NCBI RefSeq assembly: GCF_022012415.1
Contig: NZ_JAKLTR010000015.1
Location: 124,001-188,000, forward strand
From: Terrimonas ginsenosidimutans
Lineage (GTDB): Bacteria > Bacteroidota > Bacteroidia > Chitinophagales > Chitinophagaceae
Direction: 5' to 3'
DNA length: 64,000 bases
Below, in pieces: positions 54,858 through 63,414 of the stretch. A model generated the notes under the pieces. That model saw only the letters and a program-made list of their open reading frames with translations. It was not told the origin of the DNA and did not search any database. The position numbers and the translations under genes were made by a program. The stretch's first letter is position 1. Each line of letters starts with the position of its first letter.

Positions 54858-56786
54858 ATGAAAAGTAAACTCTACACACTTTTAACATTTTGCGGTCTTT
54901 CACTCACCGCTTTTTCACAATCCCCGGGAGGAGTCTCAGGGAACCTTACTATGTGGGTTAGGGCAAACTCCGGCGTTACTACTACAGGTACATTAGTAGA
55001 TTTCTGGCAATACGTGAATGATGGTACCAAGTCTTTTTCGGGTACTGGTGGATCACGCCCTTCTCTCGCTACTCAAACACTCAACTTCCAGCCTGCGATT
55101 GTATTTAATGATGTGCACGAATTAGTGGGACCGACCGGCGCTCTCGCTCCGATAACTGCGGGAAATGATGCATATGCGATCTTCGGCGTATGGAATACAA
55201 ACAGCTCCAAAAACCTGCAGCGTATATGGTCGCAAACCGACGTTGCTACACCAGGATCAGGAACAAGCCTCTGGATGTTCAGTAATAGTGGAACCAATCC
55301 TTTATATGGCAACCAGGCAGAGATTGGTCCATTTATACAAGGCATCGCAGCTCCTTATCCTGTCAATGGAAGATGGAGCGTCAGCCAGGTCAATGTTCTT
55401 GCGCAGAATTCGAACGATGTAGAGATAATTGATAACCGTAATATCTCCGTAGCACCGGCGATTGCTTTTTCAGATAACTCGAATGCAAATGGTCAGGGTG
55501 TTCGCACACTATCCACACTTACTAATATTATCGGCCAAAGAAGCCCTGGTGTACAAGGGGGAGAAGGTTTTGTAGGTGATCTTTCTGAATTGATCGTGTT
55601 TAATCGTCCGATCTCCGGCACAGAAAGGAGTCAGGTTTTTTCTTACCTGGCTCTCAAATACGGTCTCACTTTACACACAAACCTGATCACTTCCGGTGGC
55701 ACTCCTGTAACTGTATGGAACACCACTACCAACACGGGATATGATAACGATGTATTTGGTATCGGCCAGGACAATGGCTCAGACCTGCTCATTACCCAAT
55801 CCAATAGTGAAGTAACAGGCTTAGGAAACGGCTCTGGTAAAGCAAGCGCAGAGAATGTTGTGATCAACACTCCATCCGGCCTTGGCAACGGAGAATTCCT
55901 GATCGTTGGTCATAATAACGCTGCTACCGGCACAGTGCAGAACGACGCACTTGTACCCACATCCCTCGCAGGCTCAAGCCGCCTCTCCCGTCAGTGGAAA
56001 GTGCAGCATACCGGCGATGTTGGAACCGTGTCTGTGGCTTTTGATCTGAACGGACTGGGTATCTCTACTGCTACTGTATCAGATTTCCGATTGATCGTTG
56101 ACGCTGATGGCGATGGTAACTTCCAGACAGGTACACAGCGCTATTATAACGCAACGATCGCAGGCAGCATCGTTACTTTCGCTGGCGTTACACTTAACGA
56201 CGGCGAGATCTTCAGCATGAGCACTGATATCGTTGGTATCGTTCTTCCTGTAACCTGGAAATCATTCTCTGCTACCGAAGTGAACGGCAAAGCTCAGCTG
56301 AAATGGGAAGTTGGTGACGTAGAAAGATCCAAACACTACGAGATCCAGTACTCTACCAACAGCACTGATTTCTCAACAGTTGGTGTGGTTGCTCAAAACG
56401 GCCCTGCTACAAGCTTCAGCTATACTTACCAGGGAGAACTTGCTCCGGGTGCGAACTACTTCCGCATCCGCCAGGTGGACTTTGACGGGCAGTATGTTTA
56501 CAGCAGGATCGCTGAACTTCAGGGTAAAGGCGAACTCAGCCTTAGCCTGGTTAACACCATTGTGTCCAGCAATGCACTGAACATCAAAGTAAAAACTGCA
56601 AACGAACTGCAATTGAACCTGGAAGTTTGGACAAATGCAGGCTATAAAGTGTTCAGCAGACAGCAAACCGTCAGCAACGGATTAAACAATATCCAACTGG
56701 ATGTCAGCAGCCTTCCAAAAGGTAACTACATTCTGCAGATGCGCACTGGCAGCCAGACACAAAGCGCCAAATTCATCAAGCAGTAA
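54858..56786 (+). CDS. T9SS-secreted protein with DUF8202/LamG-like domain
   Basis: A 642-residue protein. Signal peptide MKSKLYTLLTFCGLSLTAFS. GGVSGNLTMWVRANSGV opens a concanavalin/LamG-like region (about 20-275) that includes GFVGDLSELIVFNRPIS and ends in YLALKYGLTL, the pattern of DUF8202 surface proteins. A second domain (about 290-455) contains VFGIGQDNGSDL and DADGDGNFQTG, a possible calcium loop. A fibronectin-like segment (about 465-560) and a C-terminal T9SS signal (LNNIQLDVSSLPKGNYILQM ... AKFIKQ) follow. Probably an adhesin or matrix protein. Divergent from the 1914-aa gene. Confidence 0.88.
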   Translation: MKSKLYTLLTFCGLSLTAFSQSPGGVSGNLTMWVRANSGVTTTGTLVDFWQYVNDGTKSFSGTGGSRPSLATQTLNFQPAIVFNDVHELVGPTGALAPITAGNDAYAIFGVWNTNSSKNLQRIWSQTDVATPGSGTSLWMFSNSGTNPLYGNQAEIGPFIQGIAAPYPVNGRWSVSQVNVLAQNSNDVEIIDNRNISVAPAIAFSDNSNANGQGVRTLSTLTNIIGQRSPGVQGGEGFVGDLSELIVFNRPISGTERSQVFSYLALKYGLTLHTNLITSGGTPVTVWNTTTNTGYDNDVFGIGQDNGSDLLITQSNSEVTGLGNGSGKASAENVVINTPSGLGNGEFLIVGHNNAATGTVQNDALVPTSLAGSSRLSRQWKVQHTGDVGTVSVAFDLNGLGISTATVSDFRLIVDADGDGNFQTGTQRYYNATIAGSIVTFAGVTLNDGEIFSMSTDIVGIVLPVTWKSFSATEVNGKAQLKWEVGDVERSKHYEIQYSTNSTDFSTVGVVAQNGPATSFSYTYQGELAPGANYFRIRQVDFDGQYVYSRIAELQGKGELSLSLVNTIVSSNALNIKVKTANELQLNLEVWTNAGYKVFSRQQTVSNGLNNIQLDVSSLPKGNYILQMRTGSQTQSAKFIKQ

Positions 56787-56808
56787 AAAGCACTTATATC
56801 TTACTTGT

Positions 56809-56838
56809 GAGGCTGACCATAAGGTCAGCCTCTTTTTT
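56809..56838 (+). terminator. Intrinsic terminator
   Basis: GAGGCTGACC - ATAA - GGTCAGCCTC followed by a T-run. The stem shares GGCTGACC with the terminator at 48751, which closes the other T9SS gene. Confidence 0.88.
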
Positions 56839-57191
56839 TACCCAACTATTGGCCACGTGTACCAGACAGGCGCCCATTGCTGCCAACCACTAAAAATCCC
56901 GCTCTTCCCTAAACAATCTCGATTAGTTTTATTATCATTGACGCGGAAAATCGCCGAAAGAAACTTGAATACCAATACTTTAACTTATCCCTGTCTGCGC
57001 CCCGGCGTTATTGGCCTCCCTGCCCGTATAATACCGGTCACGTCTATACGTTTACAGGTAAACAAAAAAAACTTTCAGTTTGCTTTTGCACATCCTGATT
57101 TTCTGAATCATATTTACATCCGGAAAATAGCGCCATCAAACATCACGCAGCTTTCCCGTTCTCCTTTCAACCAAAACCTTTCCCATCCATA
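56839..57191. other. Intergenic upstream of the exopolysaccharide cluster
   Basis: 353 bp. Short open frames only, with no clear coding signal, and no hairpin or exact -7 box found. It presumably contains the promoter for the GT14-MBOAT-SGNH-GT39 operon. Confidence 0.4.
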
Positions 57192-58064
57192 ATGAAGATC
57201 TGTCACCTGATATTGACACATAAGAATCCACGGCAGCTGGAGAGGCTTATCAACATACTGCAACACCCAGACGCGGATTTCTACATCCATATCGATAAAA
57301 AAACTGACCAGTCCCCGTTTCTGTATCTCGCCGATCAGAAAAATGTATTTTTTGTAAAGAACAGGACTAAAGTTTACTGGGCTGGTTACGGTACCATACA
57401 AGCCACGCTGAACGGCTTTGAAGAGATCTTACCCGCAAAAGAATATGCTTATATCAATGTGATCTCCGGCCAGGATTTCCCGATAAAATCAACCCCAGAG
57501 ATCCATGACTTTTTCAGGACACACCAGGGAACCGAATTTATCACCTGCGAGTCCATCGAAGATGAATGGAAAGACGCAGCGCCAAGAGTCCGGAAATATC
57601 ACCTGATCAACTGGCAGATCCCCGGCAAGTTCAGACTGGAAAAGATCGTCAACAAGATCATGCCCGCCCGGAAATTCCCGCTCAACCTGCCGGTGGTGGG
57701 GAGATCAAACTGGTTCTCACTGACGCCGGCAGCAGCGAAATATGTGCTCGACTTCCTGGTACAGCACCCGGAGTATGTCCGGTACTTTAAATATACCTGG
57801 GGCGGCGACGAGTTTTTCTTCGCAACCATACTCTTCAATTCACCCTTCCGCGAACGGATCGCAGACAGCCTGATCTACGTAGACTGGAATGTTCCCGTTA
57901 CCGGGCACCCCAAACTACTTGACGCAACAGACTTCGGGAAACTGCTGGCTTCAGACAAGCTGTTTGCCCGGAAATTCGATACAGATAAAAACGAGGAGAT
58001 CATCAATATGCTCGAAAAACATTTTGCCCTGGCCATTTCACCATCATTCATTCCAAACAAGTAA
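57192..58064 (+). CDS. GT14 beta-1,6-N-acetylglucosaminyltransferase-like (Branch family)
   Basis: A 290-residue protein beginning MKICHLILTHKNPRQLERLI. YIHIDKKTD, YINVISGQDFPIKS, GRSNWFSLTPAAAKYVL and YFKYTWGGDEFFFATIL match the core-2/I-branching (GT14) fold; the Glu of GGDEFF is the expected base. Such bacterial enzymes add branch sugars to glycans or have related roles. First gene of an operon whose next genes are an MBOAT acyltransferase and its partner. Confidence 0.9.
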   Translation: MKICHLILTHKNPRQLERLINILQHPDADFYIHIDKKTDQSPFLYLADQKNVFFVKNRTKVYWAGYGTIQATLNGFEEILPAKEYAYINVISGQDFPIKSTPEIHDFFRTHQGTEFITCESIEDEWKDAAPRVRKYHLINWQIPGKFRLEKIVNKIMPARKFPLNLPVVGRSNWFSLTPAAAKYVLDFLVQHPEYVRYFKYTWGGDEFFFATILFNSPFRERIADSLIYVDWNVPVTGHPKLLDATDFGKLLASDKLFARKFDTDKNEEIINMLEKHFALAISPSFIPNK

Positions 58065-58070
58065 GAAGAT

Positions 58071-59549
58071 ATGTTATTCAATTCGCTAGAATTCCTGGTT
58101 TTCTTTCCTGTCGTCACCATTATATACTTCCTGCTGCCTCATAAATGGAGATGGCTCCATCTGCTGATTGCGAGTTGTGTATTTTATGCGGCCTTCATTC
58201 CCGCCTATATCCTGATCCTGTTCGCAACGATCATTATCGACTATATCGCCGGTATCCTGATCGAAAATGCGGCCCAGCCCCGGCGGAAAATGTACCTTGC
58301 CCTGAGTATCGTGGCAAACGTCGGTGTACTGGCGATCTTCAAATACTATAACTTCTTTGTGGAGAACGTAAACGTATTGCTGGATTCAGTGGGCATTACG
58401 TCGTATGATGTTCCGCTTTGGAATATCATTCTTCCGATCGGCCTGTCCTTCCACACATTCCAGGCAATGAGCTATACGATCGAGGTTTACAGGGGCAACG
58501 AAAAAGCAGAAAGACATTTTGGGATCTATGCCCTCTATGTAATGTTCTATCCCCAGCTTGTCGCCGGTCCGATCGAAAGGCCACAGAACATCTTACACCA
58601 GTTCCATGAAAGAAAATATTTCAAGTATGAGAACGTAACAACGGGTCTCAAACTGATGATGTGGGGTATGTTCAAGAAAGTAGTGATCGCCGACCGGCTC
58701 GCCGGCTTTACCGATCCAGTTTTCAACGACCCTCACTCCCACCCTCCCCTGGTGATCATCATAGCTATCTTATTTTTCTCCATACAGATCTTCTGCGACT
58801 TCTCCGGTTACTCAGACATCGCCCTTGGTTCGGCAAGAGTAATGGGCTTCCGGTTGATGAAGAATTTCGACAAGCCCTATCATTCAAAGAACATATCCGA
58901 GTTCTGGAAAAGATGGCACATATCCCTGTCTACCTGGTTCCGCGATTATCTCTATATCTCGTTAGGAGGAAACCGTGTATCAGTACCAAGATGGTATTTC
59001 AACCTCTTTTTCGTATTCCTTGTAAGCGGATTCTGGCATGGTGCCGCCTGGACATTTATCATCTGGGGCGCCCTTCACGGCGTTTACCTCGTGGCAGCGA
59101 TCGTACTGGATAAACCTAAAAAAGCGATCAAGGATGCCATAGGTTTAAGCAAATTGCCAAAGCTCGATACCGCACAACAGGTTCTTGTAACATTCGGTCT
59201 TGTTGCGGTCGCATGGGTATTCTTCCGGGCAAACTCTGTACCCGATGCAATGTACATCCTCGGAAAGATCCCCGCCGGTATTGCAGATGGTGTAAAGGTT
59301 GCGCTGGGTCAGCTAAGCCCGCATACTGCACTGGCCAACATGCCTGTCTATGGCATTGACCTGGTGCTTTCATTTGCAGTGATCGCGTTCCTTGAGATCA
59401 TACATATTATTCAGACCAAACAAAACATGATCTATGCAATTAATAACAAACCGGTCTATATCCGCTGGGGTGTTTATTATGCCATGATCTTGATGATCAT
59501 ATTTCTGGGGGTTTATGAAAACCGCCAGTTTATCTATTTCCAGTTTTAA
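58071..59549 (+). CDS. MBOAT family O-acyltransferase (AlgI-like)
   Basis: A 492-residue membrane protein with about 11-12 helices. Hallmarks are MLFNSLEFLVFFP, LPIGLSFHTFQAMSYTIEVYRG, FYPQLVAGPIERP, KNISEFWKRWHISLSTWFRDYLY (conserved His) and SGFWHGAAWTFIIWG with the catalytic His. AlgI/DltB/PatA-type enzymes pass acetyl groups across the membrane for O-acetylation of polysaccharides. 6 bp after the GT14 gene and directly followed by an SGNH-like partner. Together they suggest an O-acetylated exopolysaccharide or cell wall polymer. Confidence 0.95.
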   Translation: MLFNSLEFLVFFPVVTIIYFLLPHKWRWLHLLIASCVFYAAFIPAYILILFATIIIDYIAGILIENAAQPRRKMYLALSIVANVGVLAIFKYYNFFVENVNVLLDSVGITSYDVPLWNIILPIGLSFHTFQAMSYTIEVYRGNEKAERHFGIYALYVMFYPQLVAGPIERPQNILHQFHERKYFKYENVTTGLKLMMWGMFKKVVIADRLAGFTDPVFNDPHSHPPLVIIIAILFFSIQIFCDFSGYSDIALGSARVMGFRLMKNFDKPYHSKNISEFWKRWHISLSTWFRDYLYISLGGNRVSVPRWYFNLFFVFLVSGFWHGAAWTFIIWGALHGVYLVAAIVLDKPKKAIKDAIGLSKLPKLDTAQQVLVTFGLVAVAWVFFRANSVPDAMYILGKIPAGIADGVKVALGQLSPHTALANMPVYGIDLVLSFAVIAFLEIIHIIQTKQNMIYAINNKPVYIRWGVYYAMILMIIFLGVYENRQFIYFQF

Positions 59550-59559
59550 ATAAACCAAG

Positions 59560-60588
59560 ATGTCCGTAAGGAAGTTTCTATTACGATTAGCCTTGTTCTC
59601 CATCCCCTTTGTAGGATTGGTAGTGTTATACATAGCACTCGATCCCTTCAAAGTGATCCGTCATTATGACTCCTATTACATTCCCAATAAGCCAAGCTAT
59701 ATCAGCCTGAACAGGGATTATATTTCGACTCAGCACTGGATCAATCACTACCCGGAAAAAAAATACGATTCTTATATTCTGGGCAATTCAAGATCGATGT
59801 TCTACCGCATCGATGACTGGAAATACCTCATCGGTGAGCCCTATGAGAAATGTTATCATTTCGATGCCTCCGGTGAATCTCTATATGGTATTGAAAGAAA
59901 GATGAACTTTCTTGTCAACAAAGAAAAGGTGCCGGTGAAAAATGCGCTGCTGGTCATCGATGCAGAACTGCTTAACCAGACACTCAACTCAGAAGGGCAC
60001 ATTTTTGCCAAACACCCTGCCGTATCAGGCGCATCATCGCTCAGCTTCCAGATGGGAAGCCTGCAGGCTTTTTTTGATGCCAAGTTCTTTACTTCTTACC
60101 TTGATTTCAAGATCAGCGGAGAAGTGAAACCTTATATGAAGAAAGAGTTTCTGATGGATGACCGTCCTTTCTTCTATGATCCCGCTACAAATGAAATTCA
60201 GCAGAAAGTATTTGAGGAAGTGATCCGCAAAAACCCTGATGATTTCTACAAGCCGCTGCAGGCAGTGCTGTATGAAAGGGATTCGACACACCTGCAGATC
60301 TCCCCGGCGGTGATCAAAGAGAAACAATTGGATCTGATCAACTCACTGGCGAAAATGGTAATAGACAACCATATCAATTGCAAGATCGTGATCAGCCCTT
60401 TGTACAACCAGAAAAAGATCAACCCCGCGGATCTTGCTATTCTCAAAGAAAAATTCGGAGAGAATAATGTGTTTGATTTTTCAGGGATCAACGAATTCAC
60501 GAAAGACAAACACAACTATTACGAAACATCACATTACCGTCCACACGTTGCGGCGCAAATCCTGAAGATCGTTTATGGAAAGCAGTAG
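59560..60588 (+). CDS. SGNH-like partner of the MBOAT transferase
   Basis: A 342-residue protein with one N-terminal membrane helix (about 7-28). YILGNSRSMFYRI is a GDSL/SGNH-like nucleophile block and ETSHYRPHVA a C-terminal His block, as in AlgJ/AlgX/DltD-like proteins that finish O-acylation outside the membrane. 10 bp after the MBOAT gene. It overlaps the next gene by 14 bp, so translation is coupled. Exact reaction not determined. Confidence 0.82.
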   Translation: MSVRKFLLRLALFSIPFVGLVVLYIALDPFKVIRHYDSYYIPNKPSYISLNRDYISTQHWINHYPEKKYDSYILGNSRSMFYRIDDWKYLIGEPYEKCYHFDASGESLYGIERKMNFLVNKEKVPVKNALLVIDAELLNQTLNSEGHIFAKHPAVSGASSLSFQMGSLQAFFDAKFFTSYLDFKISGEVKPYMKKEFLMDDRPFFYDPATNEIQQKVFEEVIRKNPDDFYKPLQAVLYERDSTHLQISPAVIKEKQLDLINSLAKMVIDNHINCKIVISPLYNQKKINPADLAILKEKFGENNVFDFSGINEFTKDKHNYYETSHYRPHVAAQILKIVYGKQ

Positions 60589-61726
60589 CCAGCTTAGTCA
60601 AACAGGTATGTGGGGAAGGTTTACCAGCAAACAGATCTTCCTGTTCATCCTTAGCGCAGGATTTCTGATCAGGCTGGCGGTATCGCTGGGATATCTCCCG
60701 CGTATGCATAAAGACTCCTACGACTATTTCAACCAGGCTGATATCCTGCTCAGTGGCGGCTACGAAAATTTCTTTCCCAATGGATATCCGTTTATCATCG
60801 CGCTCTTTAAAATGGCCGGTGGCAACGCGGCGACAGACCTTCTCGCTTTGCTGAATGTGATCATGTCCGGACTCTCGGTCTATTTTGTTTACAGGCTTGC
60901 AAAAGTGATCTTCAATAATGAAAATGCGGGATTGATCGCAGCCCTGATCATGGCGTTTTTCCCATCTCAGATCAATTATACACGCTGGCTTACCACAGAG
61001 GTTCCTGCAATGTTCTTCATGCTGGGTGGCTTTTATTACTATGTAACAAAAAGACAGTGGCTTAGCGGGCTTTTCTTCGGCATTGCAGTGATCGTGCGCA
61101 CGGAAATACTTCCGATCGTGCTGGTGTTACTGGTACTTGACACATTTCATTTCAAACGCCTGAACATTGCCTTCATTGCAACACTGCTTCTTCCGATTAT
61201 TTTCACCGGCAGTTATTGCTATGCAAAAACGGGCGTCTTTGCATTATCGGGACATGGCACGGTTAATATCCTGACTTCTGTTACAGCCTCCGGTGGTGAT
61301 ATCGACTGGAGTTTTGATGATAATCATCCCGAGATCAAGACCAGCAAGCAGGCATTGGCATTATACTTTGACTACTTTAAAGAAAACCCGGCAGGCTTTC
61401 TGAAAGCCCGCTTTATGAATTTCTGGGAGATGTGGGGATATCCTTCCGATATGCAGGGGAGCAGAGGTACGGCAAGCAGACTGGTGATCGCTGCGGGTAA
61501 TGTATTTCTGCTGGTATGCGGCATCTCCGCATGGTGGGTGAACAGGAGAAAATTCAATGTACTGATCATGCTCATTCCGTTTGTGGTGATCACCGGGATC
61601 CATATCGTGATGTTCACCATGCAACGATACACGTATCCAGTTGAGCCGTTTATGATCCTGCTGAGCGCATGGACGTTGACGAGGATCTTTCAAACAAGAA
61701 CGTTATTTCCTGATCTGAAATTTTAG
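60575..61726 (+). CDS. GT39-like polytopic glycosyltransferase
   Basis: A 383-residue membrane protein with about nine helices. RMHKDSYDYFNQADILLSGGYENFFPNGYPFIIALF is the GT-C first loop, with the Asp of KDSYDY in the catalytic position seen in ArnT/PMT-like enzymes. RWLTTEVPAMFFMLGG is the second conserved loop. It likely uses a polyprenyl-phosphate sugar to modify a glycan or protein. Last gene of the operon, followed by a 41-bp-arm hairpin. Confidence 0.85.
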   Translation: MESSSQLSQTGMWGRFTSKQIFLFILSAGFLIRLAVSLGYLPRMHKDSYDYFNQADILLSGGYENFFPNGYPFIIALFKMAGGNAATDLLALLNVIMSGLSVYFVYRLAKVIFNNENAGLIAALIMAFFPSQINYTRWLTTEVPAMFFMLGGFYYYVTKRQWLSGLFFGIAVIVRTEILPIVLVLLVLDTFHFKRLNIAFIATLLLPIIFTGSYCYAKTGVFALSGHGTVNILTSVTASGGDIDWSFDDNHPEIKTSKQALALYFDYFKENPAGFLKARFMNFWEMWGYPSDMQGSRGTASRLVIAAGNVFLLVCGISAWWVNRRKFNVLIMLIPFVVITGIHIVMFTMQRYTYPVEPFMILLSAWTLTRIFQTRTLFPDLKF

Positions 61727-61745
61727 ACAGCTCGACTGTCGTATG

Positions 61746-61839
61746 AGTATCGCAGAGAGCGCAAGGTAAACGCAAAGGACGCAAAGTAAGATGACCTGCT
61801 TTGCGTCCTTTGCGTTTACCTTGCGCTCTCTGCGATACT
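61746..61839. terminator. Perfect 41-bp-arm palindrome between convergent genes
   Basis: The arms 61746-61786 and 61799-61839 are exactly complementary with a 12-nt loop (TAAGATGACCTG). The arm contains the word chain ...GCAAAGGACGCAAAG, i.e. CTTTGCGTCCTTTGCG on the other strand. T-run on the plus side (ACTTTTTACG). Probably a strong bidirectional terminator, and a member of a repeat family (see 63123-63241). Confidence 0.9.
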
Positions 61840-61859
61840 TTTTACGCCAGGCCCCTATA

Positions 61860-63023
61860 TTAAGCTCCTTTCGCTATATTATTTGTATAGATCTCTTCAA
61901 ATTGCTCAGTCCACTTATCCCAGTTCAATACATTCTCAAACCTGGTCCTGCTTGATTCGATGAGCTTTTCATACCGCTCCTTATCCTCATAGATCTCCGC
62001 GATCAGATCTCCATAAGCAGCACCCTTCGCTTCATAAGGAAGGGTATATCCATTGATCCCATTCAACACTACATCAGGAACGCCACCTGTTGCCGTTGCG
62101 ATCGCAGGCATTCCATACGCGTTCGACTCGCAGGCAACGAGCAACGAACAATCCGCCCTTGTTGGCAATATGAGGAAGTGCGAAGTTTTCAGCAAATGCA
62201 CGAACTTATCATGGTCCTCCTTCAGGTTCTTATTAAGGAACGGGATCACTTCCATATCGGGATGCGAAAACTCCGCCGGAGGGATACATCCGCAAACGAT
62301 CAGTTTTGCCTTTACTCCTTTGGCGGTGAGATGCTGCAAGGCTTCAAAAGCCAGCGGACCACCTTTGCGATCCCAGTCAACCGCAAGGAATAACATGGTC
62401 AGCACCGGATTTTCCTTTTTCTGCATGATCACTTCACGTCCCGGGATATGATCTGTATTAGCCCCCATGATCACGACAAATGTATTTTCTTTAGGAAAAC
62501 CGTAATCCTTGATCGCAGAGTTTGCAGCCCAGTTGGATGCATAGATCGCAACAGCTGTTTTTTCCAGCGAACGTCGCTCCAGCATGTTCCCTTCACGCAG
62601 GGAAATACGGGAAACATTCTTGAATTCCCAGCTATAATACCCGCTGATCAGCGCATAAGTAGTATCTGCCATGTACACGATCGGAATGTCCGTTTTCAAA
62701 AACGCCACCCCGTCAGACGATGCCGGCGCAACAATACAATCGTATTTCTTTCCGCTTAATCTTTTATTCAAAACATAAGAGGAATATCTCGCACGCAACC
62801 AGCTGTATTTATAGCTGTATTCTTTGCCTGTCAGGATCCGCATTCCTTTCGCCAGCGCACGAAGAGACAGGTCGATGATCCGGGGAACTTTTACAGGCCC
62901 GAGATAATCTACCTCCCCGATATTTCTTTCCAGTGCTTTGCCCAGGTAATAGGTGATGCCAGACCAGGAACGTTTATCCAACGGATCATTTACGCTGACA
63001 TAAGCAATTTTGATTCTTTCCAA
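61860..63023 (-). CDS. Glycosyltransferase family 4
   Basis: A 387-residue GT-B enzyme. IAYVSVNDPLDKRSWSGITYYLG at the N-terminus; donor-half segments MLFLAVDWDRKGGPLAFEAL, LIVCGCIPP, FLILPTRADCSLLVACESNAYGMPAIAT (ExxxxGxP-like site) and GGVPDVVLNGINGYTL. Start is TTG 63023: an upstream in-frame stop leaves only TTG, and MERIKIAYV fits the fold. Likely a step in surface polysaccharide assembly. Confidence 0.9.
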   Translation of the reverse strand: MERIKIAYVSVNDPLDKRSWSGITYYLGKALERNIGEVDYLGPVKVPRIIDLSLRALAKGMRILTGKEYSYKYSWLRARYSSYVLNKRLSGKKYDCIVAPASSDGVAFLKTDIPIVYMADTTYALISGYYSWEFKNVSRISLREGNMLERRSLEKTAVAIYASNWAANSAIKDYGFPKENTFVVIMGANTDHIPGREVIMQKKENPVLTMLFLAVDWDRKGGPLAFEALQHLTAKGVKAKLIVCGCIPPAEFSHPDMEVIPFLNKNLKEDHDKFVHLLKTSHFLILPTRADCSLLVACESNAYGMPAIATATGGVPDVVLNGINGYTLPYEAKGAAYGDLIAEIYEDKERYEKLIESSRTRFENVLNWDKWTEQFEEIYTNNIAKGA

Positions 63024-63122
63024 AAGGATGCTTTAAAATGTATAAAATCGGCTGGCGCTGGTTCATTGCTTTGATTTCCAATAAGTCAAGGAAGGAACCG
63101 ATTGGCTTGCCGGAGCCGGACG

Positions 63123-63241
63123 GGCGTAAAAGTAATACAAGTCGGGAGTATCGCAAAGCACCCAAAAACTGCGCAAAGAACGCGAAGAAATCTTAGCGCC
63201 CTTTCCGCAGTCTCTGCACACTTTGCGATACTTTTACGCCT
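63123..63241. repeat. Diverged copy of the CTTTGCG palindrome family
   Basis: An outer pair GGCGTAAAAGT / ACTTTTACGCC and an inner pair GTATCGCAAAG / CTTTGCGATAC enclose a further CGCAAAG-rich region. Compared with the 61746-61839 palindrome, words are shared (GTATCGCA, GCGCAAAG, ACTTTTTACGCC) but there are insertions and mismatches. It lies between the divergent GT4 and flippase genes. Confidence 0.7.
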
Positions 63242-63414
63242 TGCCCTAAAGCGAGGCTACCGTTCACACAAACCTCACACAGAACGTACTCAATGCACTA
63301 TAACCGTTGGATAAAATCTTTTATCTTTACCCGTCTGTTCATACAACTCCTTATTAAGAAGTTCATTATCAGTCTACCAATCAACCGCTACTGCAACTTA
63401 AATAAGCTCAACGC

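Noticed and set aside
61746-61839. Terminal inverted repeats of an insertion sequence
   Set aside because: Only a 12-nt loop lies between the arms and there is no transposase, so it is a hairpin element and not an IS.
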